A stretch of DNA of 64,000 nucleotides from Mycobacterium decipiens (lineage in GTDB: Bacteria > Actinomycetota > Actinomycetes > Mycobacteriales > Mycobacteriaceae): assembly GCF_963853665.1 (NCBI RefSeq), contig NZ_OY970459.1, forward strand, positions 434,001-498,000, given 5' to 3'. Below are positions 32,594 through 42,949 of this stretch, one piece after another. Position 1 is the first letter of the stretch; every line of letters starts with the position of its first letter. The notes beneath the pieces are model-generated. The model saw only the letters and a program-made list of their open reading frames with translations, searched no databases and was not told the DNA's origin. Position numbers and translations under genes: made by a program.

Positions 32594-33490
32594 ATGGACG
32601 CGAAACCCAACGCCGTCGAGCTGACGGTCGATAACGCCTGGTTCATCGCCGAAACCATTGGGGCGGGGAGCTTTCCGTGGGTGCTGGCGATCACGATGCC
32701 GTACAGCGATGCCGGACAGCGGGATGCGTTCTTCGATCGGCAGCGCGACGAGCTGACCCGGTTGGGCCTGTTGTCGCCGCAGGGCGTTATCGACCCGGCG
32801 GTGGCCGACTGGATCAGAGTCGTGTGCTTCCCGGACCGCTGGCTGGACCTGCGTTATGTGGGGCCCGCCTCAGCCAGCGGTGCCGGCGAGTTGCTGCGCG
32901 GCATTGTGGCGCAGCGGACCGGCACCGTCGGCAAGGACGCCAAGAACTCGGGGACACCGAATACCGTCGTCGCGCTGCGCAACGCGCAACTGGTCACGTT
33001 TACCGCAATGGACATCGACGACCCCCGGGCGTTGGTTCCGGTCCTCGGCGTCGGTCTGGCACAACGGCCGCCGGCGAAGTTCGACGAGTTCAGGTTGCCG
33101 ACGCGGGTGGGCGCGCGGGCCGACGAGCGGCTGCGGTCCGGCGCATCACTCGGGGAAGTCGTTGACTATCTGGGTATTCCGGCGTCGGCACGACCAGTGG
33201 TGGAGGCAGTCTTCTCGGGGCCGCGTAGCTACGTCGAGATCGTCGCCGGGTGCAACCGCGACGGCCAGCACACCACCACCGAGGTGGGCATGAGCATTGT
33301 CGACACCTCGGCGGGCCGGGTGCTGGTGAGTCCGTCCCGCGCATTCGACGGTGAATGGGTTTCCAGCTTCAGCCCCGGGACGCCCTTTGCGATCGCCGTC
33401 GCGATCGAAGCGCTGACCGCCTGCCTGCCGGACGGCGACTGGTTCCCGGGGCAACGGTTGTCCCGAGACTTCTCTGCCCAACCTTCGTGA
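32594..33490 (+). CDS. espG3: ESX-3 chaperone EspG3
   Basis: 298 residues, EspG family (Rv0289 is 295). It begins [20 protein letters not shown] and has the central [20 protein letters not shown] and a later [20 protein letters not shown] segment typical of the family. EspG proteins bind the tip of PE-PPE dimers (here PE5-PPE4) in the cytosol and keep them soluble for EccA/EccC. It starts 10 bp after esxH. Confidence 0.93.
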   Translation: MDAKPNAVELTVDNAWFIAETIGAGSFPWVLAITMPYSDAGQRDAFFDRQRDELTRLGLLSPQGVIDPAVADWIRVVCFPDRWLDLRYVGPASASGAGELLRGIVAQRTGTVGKDAKNSGTPNTVVALRNAQLVTFTAMDIDDPRALVPVLGVGLAQRPPAKFDEFRLPTRVGARADERLRSGASLGEVVDYLGIPASARPVVEAVFSGPRSYVEIVAGCNRDGQHTTTEVGMSIVDTSAGRVLVSPSRAFDGEWVSSFSPGTPFAIAVAIEALTACLPDGDWFPGQRLSRDFSAQPS

Positions 33491-33513
33491 ACGGAAACTA
33501 GAAAGAGAGCGCG

Positions 33514-33555
33514 ATGTTCCAGCAACGGCCCCAACGTCTTTCGGGCGCCCATTGA
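33514..33555 (+). CDS. Putative 13-residue leader ORF ahead of eccD3
   Basis: A short frame (MFQQRPQRLSGAH) begins at ATG 33514 with AGAAAGAGAG upstream. Its TGA shares the A of the eccD3 ATG (TGATG). The only purine-rich ribosome-binding site in this gap belongs to this mini-ORF, and eccD3 itself has none close by, so eccD3 may be translated by re-initiation. Too short to judge by sequence alone. Confidence 0.3.
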   Translation: MFQQRPQRLSGAH

Positions 33556-34973
33556 TGTCAGGCACCGTGATGCAGATCGTCCGCGTGGCCATTCTCGCGG
33601 ACAGCAGGTTAACCGAGATGGCGCTGCCCGCGGAGTTGCCACTGCGCGAAATCCTGCCCGCGGTCCAGCGGTTGGTGGTCCCCTCGGCGCAGAACGCCGA
33701 AGCCGGTGAAGCCGGTTCCGCCGCCGCGCTACAGCTGAGTTTGGCGCCGATAGGTGGGGCGCCGTTCAGTCTGGACGCCAGCCTGGACACCGTCGGGGTC
33801 GTTGACGGTGATCTGTTGGTGCTGCAGCCGGTGCCCACCGGTCCGGCTGCGCCGGGCATCGTCGAAGATATCGCCGACGCCGCGATGATCTTCTCAACAT
33901 CCCGGTTAAAGCCCTGGGGTACAGCGCATATTCAGCGTGGGGCGCTGGCCGCGGTAATTGCCGTGGCTCTGGTGGCGACCGGCCTTGCGGTCACCTATCG
34001 GGTTGCCACCGGTACGCTGGCTGGACTACTCGCGGTCGCCGGGATCGCGGTGTTCACCGCGTTTGCCGGTTTGCTGATGACGTTGCGTTCGCAACGTTCG
34101 GGTGTCGCGCTGTCGATCGCCGCGCTGGCACCCGTCGGCGCTGCCTTAGCATTGGCGGTACCAGGAAGATTCGGCGCGGCGCAGGTGTTGCTGGCCGCCG
34201 CCGGGGTAACCGCATGGTCGCTGATCGCGCTGATGATTCCCAGCGCTGAGCGGGAACGCGTCGTCGCCTTCTTCACCGCGGCAGCAGTGATCGGGGCCGG
34301 GGTTTTGCTCGCGGCCGGTGCCGAATTGCTGTGGCAGCTACCGTTACTGAGCGTAGGCTGCGGGCTGATTGTGGCCGCGCTGTTGGTCACCATCCAGGCG
34401 GCTCAGTTCTCGGCCCTGTGGGCGCGGTTCCCGTTGCCGGTTATCCCGGCACCGGGTGATCCCGCCCCATCGGCTCCGTCGTTGCGGGTGCTCGAGGATC
34501 TGCCGCGGCGGGTGCGGATCAGTGACGCCCATCAAAGCGGCTTCATCGCCGCGGCCGTGCTGCTCAGCGTTATGGGTTCGGTAGCAATCGCGCTGCGCCC
34601 CGAGGCTCTGAGTGTGTTGGGCTGGTACCTGGTGGCAGCAACCGCGGCCGCGACCGCGCTGCGTGCCCGGGTGTGGGATTCGGCCGTATGCAAGGCATGG
34701 CTGCTCGCCCAGCCGTATCTGGTGGCTGGGGTCCTGTTGGTGGTTTACACCGCGACCGGTCGCTACGTCGCCGCTTTCGGCGCGGTGCTGGTGCTTACCG
34801 TGCTCATGCTGGCGTGGGTTGTCGTCGCGCTGAATCCGCGTATCGCCTCGCCGGACAGCTACTCGCTGCCCCTGCGCCGGTTGCTGGGCTTTGTTGCCGC
34901 CGGCCTGGATGTGTCGCTGATCCCGGCCATGGCCTACCTGGTGGGTCTGTTCGCTTGGGTGCTCAACAGATGA
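33555..34973 (+). CDS. eccD3: ESX-3 membrane channel component EccD3
   Basis: 472 residues, as in Rv0290. The first about 90 residues form the ubiquitin-like cytosolic domain (MQIVRVAILADSRLTEMALP); from about residue 120 there are roughly eleven transmembrane helices, the number that defines EccD. Two EccD copies line each protomer of the ESX membrane complex. ATG 33555 is preferred to TTG 33552. It overlaps mycP3 by ATGA. Confidence 0.94.
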   Translation: MSGTVMQIVRVAILADSRLTEMALPAELPLREILPAVQRLVVPSAQNAEAGEAGSAAALQLSLAPIGGAPFSLDASLDTVGVVDGDLLVLQPVPTGPAAPGIVEDIADAAMIFSTSRLKPWGTAHIQRGALAAVIAVALVATGLAVTYRVATGTLAGLLAVAGIAVFTAFAGLLMTLRSQRSGVALSIAALAPVGAALALAVPGRFGAAQVLLAAAGVTAWSLIALMIPSAERERVVAFFTAAAVIGAGVLLAAGAELLWQLPLLSVGCGLIVAALLVTIQAAQFSALWARFPLPVIPAPGDPAPSAPSLRVLEDLPRRVRISDAHQSGFIAAAVLLSVMGSVAIALRPEALSVLGWYLVAATAAATALRARVWDSAVCKAWLLAQPYLVAGVLLVVYTATGRYVAAFGAVLVLTVLMLAWVVVALNPRIASPDSYSLPLRRLLGFVAAGLDVSLIPAMAYLVGLFAWVLNR

Positions 34974-36361
34974 TGCGTGCCGGACTGGCATGCGTCGCCG
35001 CGACTCTGGTGGCCGGGATGTGGTCTTGCCCGCCCGCGTTGGCGATTGGCCCGCCGGTCGTTGACCCCGACACGCAACCGCCTAGCGGAGCACCTGGGCC
35101 CGTGCAGCAGATGGAGCAACGCACCCCGTGCAGCGTCTCCGGAGTCATCCCGGGCACCGATCCGGGCGTACCGACGCCCAGCCAAGCGATGTTGAATCTT
35201 CCCGCGGCATGGCAGTTTTCCCGGGGCGAGGGCCAACTGGTGGCGATCATCGACACCGGGGTGCAGCCGGGTCCGCGACTGCCCAATGTCGATCCCGGCG
35301 GTGACTTCGTGGAGTCGACCGACGGCCTGACCGACTGCGACGGGCATGGCACCCTGGTCGCCGGAATCGTCGCCGGGCAACCCGGTGACGACGGCTTCTC
35401 GGGTGTCGCGCCCGCGGCGCGGCTGCTGTCCATCAGGGCAACGTCTGCCAAGTTCTCACCGCGCACGTCGGGGGGCGATCCGCAGCTGGCGCGGGCATCC
35501 CTCGATATCGAGGTGCTGGGCCAGGCCATCGTGCACGCGGCCGACCTCGGCGCGCGAGTGATCAACGTCTCCGCGATAACCTGCGTACCCGCCGATCGGC
35601 CGGTCGACCAGGCCACGCTCGGCGCGGCGATCCGATATGCGGCGGTGGACAAGGACGCGGTGATTGTGGCCGCCGCGGGCAACAGCGGGTCGAGCGGATC
35701 AATCACCGGCGGAGCGTCCTGCGATTCGAATCCGCTTACCGATCTGAGCCGTCCGGACGATCCGCGGAACTGGGCGGGCGTCAAATCGGTGTCCGTTCCG
35801 TCGTGGTGGCAGCCCTACGTGTTGTCGGTGGCTGCGCTGACATCTGAGGGGCAGCCATCGAGATTCACCATGGCCGGGCCGTGGGTGGGCATTGCGGCGC
35901 CCGGGGAAGGCATTGCTTCGGTGAGCAACTCGAATGACGGTGGTTTGGCCAACGGCCTGCCCGGCGACCACCAGAAACTGGTCGCTCTCAACGGCACCAG
36001 CTACGCGGCCGGTTACGTCTCCGGGGTTGCGGCCCTGGTCCGCAGCCGCTATCCCGGACTGACCGCGACCGAGGTGGTGCGCCGCATCACCGCGACCGCG
36101 CACCGCGGCGCCCGGGAATCCTCCAATCTCGTGGGCGCCGGCGGCCTGGACGCGGTGGCGGCCCTGACCTGGCAACTGCCCGCTGAAACCGGAACCGGTG
36201 GGCCACCGGCAAAGCCGGTGGCCGTCCCACCGGCACCGGCGCCGAAGGACACCACACCGCGCAACGTCGCATTCGCCGGAGCCGCCGCGCTGACCTTGCT
36301 GGTCGGGCTGACCGCAGCCGCTCTCGCGATCGCGCGCCGACGAAGGGAGCCCACCGAGTGA
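34970..36361 (+). CDS. mycP3: ESX-3 mycosin protease MycP3
   Basis: 463-residue membrane-anchored subtilisin-like protease. A signal peptide (MMRAGLACVAATLVAGMWSC) leads; the catalytic triad is Asp95 (VAIIDTGVQPG), His126 (DCDGHGTLVAG) and Ser344 (ALNGTSYAAGYVSG). A proline-rich linker is followed by a C-terminal transmembrane helix (ALTLLVGLTAAALAIARRR). Mycosins cap and stabilise the ESX complex on the periplasmic side. ATG 34970 overlaps eccD3; the end overlaps eccE3 by GTGA. Confidence 0.95.
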   Translation: MMRAGLACVAATLVAGMWSCPPALAIGPPVVDPDTQPPSGAPGPVQQMEQRTPCSVSGVIPGTDPGVPTPSQAMLNLPAAWQFSRGEGQLVAIIDTGVQPGPRLPNVDPGGDFVESTDGLTDCDGHGTLVAGIVAGQPGDDGFSGVAPAARLLSIRATSAKFSPRTSGGDPQLARASLDIEVLGQAIVHAADLGARVINVSAITCVPADRPVDQATLGAAIRYAAVDKDAVIVAAAGNSGSSGSITGGASCDSNPLTDLSRPDDPRNWAGVKSVSVPSWWQPYVLSVAALTSEGQPSRFTMAGPWVGIAAPGEGIASVSNSNDGGLANGLPGDHQKLVALNGTSYAAGYVSGVAALVRSRYPGLTATEVVRRITATAHRGARESSNLVGAGGLDAVAALTWQLPAETGTGGPPAKPVAVPPAPAPKDTTPRNVAFAGAAALTLLVGLTAAALAIARRRREPTE

Positions 36362-37368
36362 GCCCGATCCGATCGAAACTGACCCCGGTCTGGCCGGGCA
36401 GCGGCCGGATCACGCTGGCACTGTTGGCAGTGGTGCCCGCGGTGATGGCCTATCCCTGGCAGTCGACTCGCGACTATTGGCTACTCGGCGGCGCCGCCGC
36501 CGTCGTGTTTGCGCTCTTCGGCTTCTGGCGCGGACTGCACTTTACGACGATCCTGCGCCGTGGCCTCGCGATCCTTCGACGCCGGCGCTCGGTGCCCGAG
36601 CCCGGAACTTGCACGCGCGCTACGGCGCTGGTGCGAGTTGGGCCACCGGCATCCGACTCCGACGTGCTGCCGCTGGGGCTAATCGCCCGGTATCTGGATC
36701 GCTACGGCATCCGCACCGACACCATCCGAATCACCACCCGCGCCAAGGCATCCGAGGACTGCCAGACCTGGATCGGGCTGACCGTGGCCGCCGACGACAA
36801 CCTTGCGGCGCTGCAGGCCCGGTCGGCGCGGATCCCCTTGCAGGAGACCGCGCAGGTTGTGGCGCGCCGGCTCGCCGACCACCTACGCGAAGCCGGTTGG
36901 GAGGCCAACACGGCCGGGCCGGACGACATCCCACAGTTGGTGGCCCCTGACTCCCGCGAAACTTGGCGTGGAGTGTGCCAAGCTGAGTCGGATTACGTTG
37001 CAGCGTACCGGTTCAGCGCGGATGCAACGTTATCCGAAACGTTGTCTGCGATCTGGTCGCATCCGGCGCGCGAGACCTGGACCGCGCTGGAGATCGCCGG
37101 CGCCGCCGGATTCCAAACCCGCTACACGGTGGCAGCGGCCTGCGCATTCCGCACCGATTCTCAGCCTGCCGGCGCCGCGCCGGTGGCCGGGCTGACCCCG
37201 CAACGCGGAAATCAGCGGCCGGCGCTGACGGCCTTGGATCCGCGATCCACCCGCCGGCTCGACGGGCACGCCGAGGCGCCCGCCGACCTGCTGACCAGGC
37301 TGCAGTGGCCCACTCCGGCGGCCGGGGCCCACCGCGCACCGCCGACCTTCGCTGCTAGTCGAACATGA
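36358..37368 (+). CDS. eccE3: ESX-3 membrane component EccE3
   Basis: 336 residues starting at a GTG inside the mycP3 stop. Two N-terminal transmembrane helices (about 16-65: ITLALLAVVPAVMAYPW and YWLLGGAAAVVFALFGFW) are followed by a soluble domain, as in EccE. It sits at the periphery of the ESX complex. It is the last gene of the operon and its 3' end overlaps the next, oppositely oriented gene by 14 bp. Confidence 0.92.
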   Translation: MSPIRSKLTPVWPGSGRITLALLAVVPAVMAYPWQSTRDYWLLGGAAAVVFALFGFWRGLHFTTILRRGLAILRRRRSVPEPGTCTRATALVRVGPPASDSDVLPLGLIARYLDRYGIRTDTIRITTRAKASEDCQTWIGLTVAADDNLAALQARSARIPLQETAQVVARRLADHLREAGWEANTAGPDDIPQLVAPDSRETWRGVCQAESDYVAAYRFSADATLSETLSAIWSHPARETWTALEIAGAAGFQTRYTVAAACAFRTDSQPAGAAPVAGLTPQRGNQRPALTALDPRSTRRLDGHAEAPADLLTRLQWPTPAAGAHRAPPTFAASRT

Positions 37369-38590
37369 GGCCGTGCAGGAACGGGGTCATCCGCCGTAGA
37401 TAGTCCAACTGACTCACGTGCAGGACGTGGCTGCCGGGGAACCAGTGCAGCGCGCACCGATCCCAATGCTCCCAAAGCGTTACGGCTTGCTCCGGCGGAG
37501 CCATTCGATCGCCGAGGCCGGTGATGATCATCCGACGGTCCTGGGGCAGTATCGGCCGGTAGTTCAGCGGGCTGTGGTATGACAACCCGGCCGCCAGCTC
37601 GTCGGGGCCGATATTGGCCAGCCACAGTCCCAGCTTGACCAGCTTGTTGGCCGGGAACCATTCGTCGAGCAACTTGGCGAGTGTGACGACGGGGCAGTTG
37701 GGGATTACGGCCTCAAGCCGGTTCTCGACCGAAGCCAGTAGGGCAGAAGTGTAGCCTCCCAGCGATATACCGGTCAGCGCGATGCGATCGACACCGATGC
37801 GGCGCAGATAGTCCACGATGGAACGAAAGTCGTACACCGCCTGCGCCATCGCTTCCGCGAAACCGCTCAACCCAGCGGCGAAGTACCCGAAACCGCTGAA
37901 CGGCGAGAACTTTTCGGCCCGCTGGCCGTGGAACGGCAATGTGTACAGCAGAACGTCGTAGCCGGATCGGTAATACCATGGTAGTGAAAAGAACAGCCCG
38001 TTGAGCAGATATGACGATCCCATGAAGCCGTGGATGACGCACAGGGTGGGCCGCGGGCCGTCGTCGTGGCGCCAGTGCTGCGCGCGCACGATGTTGTTGG
38101 CGGTCAATGCACTCCACCGTTGGCGCATCGACGGGTTGATCGCCCTGAAGCCGCTGGCGAATGCGATGTTGTCGACGGTGCCATGCGCGACCCACTCGGC
38201 GAGCGGGCTGGCCGGTCGCGACGTGACTTTGGGCAACTCCGTCGGAGCCGGAAAGGACTTCGCCGGATCATGAGCGGCCCCGAGTTCGGCGTAGAAGTTC
38301 AGGTTGCTGCGCTCGCTGCCCTCGTTGACGCGGCGCAGTGCGTTGACGACAACGGCCGGGCTCACCGTGGTGGATAGCACGGACGCGACCGCGGTGCGCA
38401 GCGCGACATCGGCTACTGCCGAAGAGTCGACGACTATGCGCTGGCGCACAGACAGTGCCGAGCGTGGGGGTAGTCTCTCGGCGCCGCCTGATACATCAGC
38501 GCCGGGTATGTCGGGAATCCGGACGTGCGGGTCGATCGCATTGGCTTCGAACGTCCCCGACGTCCCTGACATCTCGGGCATCAACGTCAA
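37355..38590 (-). CDS. Alpha/beta-hydrolase (Rv0293c-like)
   Basis: 411-residue protein. The N-terminal 130 residues have no recognised domain. The hydrolase fold then has the oxyanion region [11 protein letters not shown], nucleophile elbow [12 protein letters not shown] and a late His in [13 protein letters not shown]. It is related to hydrolases of unknown substrate found next to ESX-3 in mycobacteria. Start 38590 is given, with ATG 38578 as an alternative. Convergent with eccE3 (14 bp overlap) and divergent from the methyltransferase gene (106 bp). Confidence 0.82.
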   Translation of the reverse strand: MTLMPEMSGTSGTFEANAIDPHVRIPDIPGADVSGGAERLPPRSALSVRQRIVVDSSAVADVALRTAVASVLSTTVSPAVVVNALRRVNEGSERSNLNFYAELGAAHDPAKSFPAPTELPKVTSRPASPLAEWVAHGTVDNIAFASGFRAINPSMRQRWSALTANNIVRAQHWRHDDGPRPTLCVIHGFMGSSYLLNGLFFSLPWYYRSGYDVLLYTLPFHGQRAEKFSPFSGFGYFAAGLSGFAEAMAQAVYDFRSIVDYLRRIGVDRIALTGISLGGYTSALLASVENRLEAVIPNCPVVTLAKLLDEWFPANKLVKLGLWLANIGPDELAAGLSYHSPLNYRPILPQDRRMIITGLGDRMAPPEQAVTLWEHWDRCALHWFPGSHVLHVSQLDYLRRMTPFLHGLMFD

Positions 38591-38696
38591 TGGTAATCGC
38601 CGGTACGGCCGACCGCTGGCGCATTCGACTGTATCGTCAATTTCTCTATCGGTTCAGCGCCCTACCAGCTATGTCGCTCGACTCAGGAGGACCCAA

Positions 38697-39482
38697 ATGT
38701 GGGAGCCCAACGTCTACCTGGCCTTTGCGGATCATCGCAACCGTCCGTTCCACGAGCTGGTGTCGCGGGTGGGTATCGAGCGGGCGCGCCGGGTGGTCGA
38801 CCTGGGTTGCGGTCCTGGGCACCTGACGCACTATCTGGCGCGACGCTGGCCCGGGGCGGTGATCGAGGCGCTGGACAGCTCGCCGGAGATGGTCGCTGCC
38901 GCCCGGGAACGCGGGATCGACGCCACGACCGGTGACCTACGAAACTGGCGGCCGAAGGCTGACACCGATGTGGTGGTGAGCAACGCGGCGTTGCATTGGG
39001 TGCCTGAGCATTCCGACCTGTTGGTCCGGTGGGTCGACGAGCTGGCGCCAGGATCATGGATCGCTGTTCAGATCCCGGGTAACTTCGAAACACCGTCGCA
39101 CGCCGTGGTGCGGGCGTTGGCACGTCGCGAACCGTATGCAAAGATTATGCGCGACATACCTTTTCGAGTAGGAGCGGTGGTTCAGTCGCCGGCGTACTAT
39201 GCCGACCTGCTGATGGACGCCGGCTGTAAGGCCGACGTGTGGGAGACCACGTACCTGCATCAGCTGTCCGGCGAGCACCCGGTGCTGGACTGGATCATGG
39301 GCACCGCGCTGGTTCCGGTGCGTGACCGCCTCAGCGGACAGCTATGGGAGCAGTTTTGCCAGGAGCTCATACCGCTGCTGCACGACGCCTACCCGCCGCG
39401 GCCCGACGGTACGACGATCTTTGCGTTCCGGCGGCTGTTCATGGTCGCCGAGGTTGCCGGCGCGCGCCGTTCAGGTGGGTAG
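38697..39482 (+). CDS. tam: Trans-aconitate 2-methyltransferase (Rv0294-like)
   Basis: 261 residues, equal to the recalled Rv0294 length. Class I SAM-binding motifs are clear: [37 protein letters not shown] and [19 protein letters not shown]. Tam methylates spontaneously formed trans-aconitate, which would otherwise inhibit aconitase. ATG 38697 has AGGAGG 8 nt upstream; the longer reading runs through the divergent promoter. Its end overlaps the sulfotransferase gene on the other strand by 12 bp. Confidence 0.88.
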   Translation: MWEPNVYLAFADHRNRPFHELVSRVGIERARRVVDLGCGPGHLTHYLARRWPGAVIEALDSSPEMVAAARERGIDATTGDLRNWRPKADTDVVVSNAALHWVPEHSDLLVRWVDELAPGSWIAVQIPGNFETPSHAVVRALARREPYAKIMRDIPFRVGAVVQSPAYYADLLMDAGCKADVWETTYLHQLSGEHPVLDWIMGTALVPVRDRLSGQLWEQFCQELIPLLHDAYPPRPDGTTIFAFRRLFMVAEVAGARRSGG

Positions 39483-40274
39483 CCCGAGGCGCGGCGCCTC
39501 CTCCCGGTAGCGGTCCACCCACTCGTCGGAGCGCTGGTTGGCCTGCCGTTCCAGCATTGGTGGGGGCGCCAGTGTTGAATCCTGGCCGATGGCGTCCAGC
39601 ACGCTCGCCACGATCGGGGTCAGGTTGCGCCACAACACCGGGTAGGCGATATCGATCGGTTCGATGTCCTCCTGGGCAAACCAGGCGCGCCAGCTGCTTT
39701 CCTGCTCGCGCAGAATCGCGATGATGTGGGCGATGGCGCCGGCATGGTAGACGGCTTGCGAGTCGCGTTCGGGGTCCGGACGGCCCCGCCAAACCTGGGT
39801 TTGCACGGCGCGCCAGAACGACACCGCCTGCGACACCACGTCGGGCCGGTGGACGTGCACGAAAACCGGTTCGCTGCCAATCACGTCGCGGATCGCCGCG
39901 CGCAGGCCGTCGCCGGAGCGGTCCGGTAATTGCGCCGCTCGTTGCTGCAGCAGCGCGGTCTGGTTCCACATCAACTTGCCACCCCACACGCCGTTGGGTG
40001 TGCGGCCGGAGCTGCGGATGTGCTCACGCCAGGCAACTGATGTCGCGGTGTCCGGCATACCGGGGTCCAGCGGATCGAGCAACCGCAAGATCGTGTCGTC
40101 ATTGACCCCGGCGAACCATTCCCGGGGCTGAGGAGCCATGCCGGTGCTGGGCAGGTATTGGAAGAACTCTTGTGGTTCCCCGGCACATCCCGTCGCGCGC
40201 AGCGACTCCACCAGCAGCGTGCTGCCGCTGCGTTGGGTGGCGAGTACCAGATACGCTGTTGCAGCGCCGGACAT
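39471..40274 (-). CDS. Stf0-type sulfotransferase (Rv0295c-like)
   Basis: 267 residues, Stf0 family of PAPS-dependent sulfotransferases (trehalose 2-sulfotransferase type). The PAPS 5'-phosphosulfate loop is [15 protein letters not shown] near the N-terminus and the 3'-phosphate region is [22 protein letters not shown] near residue 145. In M. tuberculosis Stf0 starts sulfolipid synthesis, but that is a different gene, so the acceptor here is unknown. It follows the sulfatase gene by 25 bp on the same strand, so a sulfate-adding and a sulfate-removing enzyme are co-transcribed. Confidence 0.85.
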   Translation of the reverse strand: MSGAATAYLVLATQRSGSTLLVESLRATGCAGEPQEFFQYLPSTGMAPQPREWFAGVNDDTILRLLDPLDPGMPDTATSVAWREHIRSSGRTPNGVWGGKLMWNQTALLQQRAAQLPDRSGDGLRAAIRDVIGSEPVFVHVHRPDVVSQAVSFWRAVQTQVWRGRPDPERDSQAVYHAGAIAHIIAILREQESSWRAWFAQEDIEPIDIAYPVLWRNLTPIVASVLDAIGQDSTLAPPPMLERQANQRSDEWVDRYREEAPRLGLPT

Positions 40275-40299
40275 CCGGATGAGCCTCTCTGCAATTCAG

Positions 40300-41724
40300 T
40301 TAGTGTTGGGTCCGGGTGACCTGCTCGTCGATACCGCGGTCGGCGGCGATCGCCGACCGGCTGGTCGGCCTTGCGCCGTGGCTGCGCAGATAGGTTTCGG
40401 TGTAACGCTCCGCGATGCGGGAACCGGCGAATTCCGATGGTATGACGTCGTTGGTCCGTTGGCGCCAATCATGCAGTTGGACAGCCAGATCGGCCGCTAT
40501 GGCGGCCACGCCCGCCGAATCGTCACCGGCCAGTAAGTTGTTGGTTTCGGTGGGGTCGGCGCGCAGATCGTAGAGTTCCCGCTCCGGCCGCGGCGCGCTA
40601 GAAAGCGGTGCAACGGCCAACCCGGACGGGCTTTCCCCAATGTCCCACGGCAGGTCCAGCAACGGCCGGGGCACGTAGTTCTCGATGTAGCTGTATTCCT
40701 TTGTGCGGATCGCGCGAATCGGATCGAACGAGTCGTGGTAGGTCTTCATGGTGTACAGGTGGTCGCGCACCGGAGCGGTGTGTTTGTTCGGCGCGACAAG
40801 GGCGTCCGCATGCGACACCCCCTCGACGTCGGCCGGCACGCCCACGCCCAGCAGCCCGAGCAGCGTCGGCACCAGGTCGACGCCGCTGAACAGTTCCGGA
40901 TAGCTGCGGGGCGGCACCGATCGGCGGGTGGGCGGGCGGATGATCATCGCAATACCGGTTCCGGCGTCGTACAGCGTGGATTTTGCGCGCGGGAACGCCG
41001 GGCCGTGATCGGTGACGAACACCACCCAAGTGTTGGCGTCCAGGCCGGTCTCGGCCAACGTGTCCAACAGCCGGCCGACCGCCGCGTCGGCGGTGACGAT
41101 GGACCCGTAGAAGTCGGCAAGATCCTGGCGCACCTCGGGGGTATCGGGCAGGTAGTCGGGCAGATCGACGGACGCGCTATCGGCCGGGTGGTAGCGGTCG
41201 CGGGGATAGGGGCGATGGGCTTCGAAGAAGCCGGCCGTCAACAGGAACGGTTGCCCGGACCGGGCTGGGACGCTGTCGCGCAGCCAGTCCTGGGCCTTTG
41301 CTACCACGTATTCGCAATAGGAGTTCGACACGTCGAATTCGTCGAAGCCGAGCCGCTTCGGATAGGACGTCTCATGTTGCATGCCGAAAAGCGCTGAGTA
41401 ATAGCCTGATTCGGATAGCAGTTGGGGAAGGGTGCGAACTCCGGCACGGTATTCCCAGCCGTGATGGGCCAAGCCGACCAGCCCATTGCTGTGTGGGTAA
41501 CGCCCGGTGAACAGTGATCCGCGCGACGGCGAGCACAGCGGCGCGGTGGCGTGCGCCCGGGTGAACAGGATGCCTTCGGCCCCCAGCCGGTCCAGCCGTG
41601 GGCTCAAGACATCATGGTGGCCGTAAACGCCCAGATAGCGCCCCAGGTCGTGCCAGTGCACGATCAGCACATTTTCGGTACTGGGGTAGCGCTGGCCGGT
41701 GTCCATCGCAGCCGCACTCGTCAT
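40300..41724 (-). CDS. Type I sulfatase (Rv0296c-like)
   Basis: 474-residue sulfatase. The formylglycine signature CxPSR is present as APLCSPSRGSLFTG with Cys64 as the residue that must be oxidised by a formylglycine-generating enzyme. Other active-site parts are HWHDLGRYLGVYGHHD (metal site; one of the usual paired Asp is replaced by His), WVVFVTDHGPAFPRAKSTLYD and the N-terminal VLIVHWHD strand. No signal peptide is evident. It lies 11 bp downstream of the BluB-like gene and upstream of the sulfotransferase. Confidence 0.86.
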   Translation of the reverse strand: MTSAAAMDTGQRYPSTENVLIVHWHDLGRYLGVYGHHDVLSPRLDRLGAEGILFTRAHATAPLCSPSRGSLFTGRYPHSNGLVGLAHHGWEYRAGVRTLPQLLSESGYYSALFGMQHETSYPKRLGFDEFDVSNSYCEYVVAKAQDWLRDSVPARSGQPFLLTAGFFEAHRPYPRDRYHPADSASVDLPDYLPDTPEVRQDLADFYGSIVTADAAVGRLLDTLAETGLDANTWVVFVTDHGPAFPRAKSTLYDAGTGIAMIIRPPTRRSVPPRSYPELFSGVDLVPTLLGLLGVGVPADVEGVSHADALVAPNKHTAPVRDHLYTMKTYHDSFDPIRAIRTKEYSYIENYVPRPLLDLPWDIGESPSGLAVAPLSSAPRPERELYDLRADPTETNNLLAGDDSAGVAAIAADLAVQLHDWRQRTNDVIPSEFAGSRIAERYTETYLRSHGARPTSRSAIAADRGIDEQVTRTQH

Positions 41725-41735
41725 TCGTCACCCTT

Positions 41736-42413
41736 TCATGCCGGTTTCGGCGCCTTGCCGGTTGGTGTTTGACCCCATCGGTTCTCCGAGACGAACTCCG
41801 CCAGCGGTCTCGGGAAAGCCCAGCCGTCCAGTTCCAGCGCGGGCCGATCCGGAAACTCGGGCACCGGGCCCAGACACAGGATGGCCACCGGTAGGGCATC
41901 GGCGGGCATTGCCAGCAGGGCCGCCAACCGGTCCGGATCGAACAGGGACACCCACCCCATGCCCAGGCCTTCGGACCGGGCCGCGAGCCACAGGTTTTGG
42001 ATCGCGCACGATACCGACGCGAGATCCATCTGGGGCAGGGTGCGGCGGCCGAAGATGTGCGCATCGCGGCCGTCGCACAGCGCCACCACCAGCAACTCGG
42101 CGCACTCGAGAATGCCCTCGACCTTTAGCGCCAAGAATTCCTCGGCCCGCTCGCCCAGGGCGCCGGCGGTGAGCGCGCGCTCCTGTTTGACCAGTGCGTG
42201 AATGCTTGCCCGCAGCTGCCCATCGGTGATCCGGATGAAGCGCCACGGCTGCATCAGACCGACGCTGGGCGCGGCATGCGCGGCCCGCAACAACCGCGCC
42301 AGCACCTCCGCGGGCACCGTGCCCCCCGGCACGAAGCGACGCATGTCGCGCCGTTGCGAGATCACCCGATAGACGGCTTGCCGCTCGCGCGGAGTGAACG
42401 CGTGCTCAGTCAC
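41736..42413 (-). CDS. BluB-like nitroreductase-fold oxidoreductase (Rv0306-like)
   Basis: 225 residues of the nitroreductase/BluB family. BluB (5,6-dimethylbenzimidazole synthase) features are present: AVYRVISQRRDMRRF, LLRAAHAAPSVGLMQPWRFI and GLGMGWVSLFDPDRL. BluB splits FMN to make the lower ligand of cobalamin, but paralogues exist, so the activity is inferred. Start is GTG 42413, which overlaps the preceding gene (GTGA). In this window it is on the minus strand in one operon with its neighbours; I recall H37Rv Rv0306 on the plus strand, so the orientation may differ. Confidence 0.8.
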   Translation of the reverse strand: MTEHAFTPRERQAVYRVISQRRDMRRFVPGGTVPAEVLARLLRAAHAAPSVGLMQPWRFIRITDGQLRASIHALVKQERALTAGALGERAEEFLALKVEGILECAELLVVALCDGRDAHIFGRRTLPQMDLASVSCAIQNLWLAARSEGLGMGWVSLFDPDRLAALLAMPADALPVAILCLGPVPEFPDRPALELDGWAFPRPLAEFVSENRWGQTPTGKAPKPA

Positions 42414-42892
42414 GGGCTATAGGTAACGCCGACGGCCCGATTGACGTATTCGGCCGGCACATCGAAGGCCAGCGATCGCCGCGGCAGGCGGCTCAACACA
42501 TCGTCGCCGATGGCGACCTTGTAGTGCAGCGAAAGCCGGCCGCTGAACTTCGGGTCGACGTCGGCGACATCGAGATCGAGTTGTAGACCCGTCTGCGAGA
42601 TCTCCGCGGTCGCGGCGCCGGCCTGCGGAGCATCCCAGCGCACGTCGATGACGCGACCGGCCAGCTTCGGCACCATTGACAATGTGCCCAGCACCCGCTG
42701 TGCGGTAAAGGCCAGCGCACCGACGTAGCTGGCGACGCTGTGCGATGCCCGCAGGCCTGGGATTACACCGGTGAACCGTCTGGTAACTGCCAGGTGTTCG
42801 GCAAGGCAAATGAGGTCCTCGGCCTCCACCTCCGCGCGCAACTCAGCGGGCAGCTTGCCGAGCCCGAACAACCTGCGAACAATCACCGCCAT
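42410..42892 (-). CDS. Conserved mycobacterial protein (Rv0307c-like)
   Basis: 160 residues, equal to the recalled Rv0307c. It starts MAVIVRRLFGLGKLPAELRA. No catalytic motif is seen; the sequence (TRRFTGVIPGLRASHSVAS, then FSGRLSLHYKVAIGDDVL) suggests a mixed alpha/beta soluble protein. ATG 42892 is used because the longer reading runs through the divergent PAP2 gene. First gene of a likely operon with the BluB-like, sulfatase and sulfotransferase genes. Confidence 0.72.
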   Translation of the reverse strand: MAVIVRRLFGLGKLPAELRAEVEAEDLICLAEHLAVTRRFTGVIPGLRASHSVASYVGALAFTAQRVLGTLSMVPKLAGRVIDVRWDAPQAGAATAEISQTGLQLDLDVADVDPKFSGRLSLHYKVAIGDDVLSRLPRRSLAFDVPAEYVNRAVGVTYSP

Positions 42893-42949
42893 GAGGCCAG
42901 TATGGGGTCGATTCGTCCGCATCGCACCGGTGCTGGTAGGGGTTAGGTC

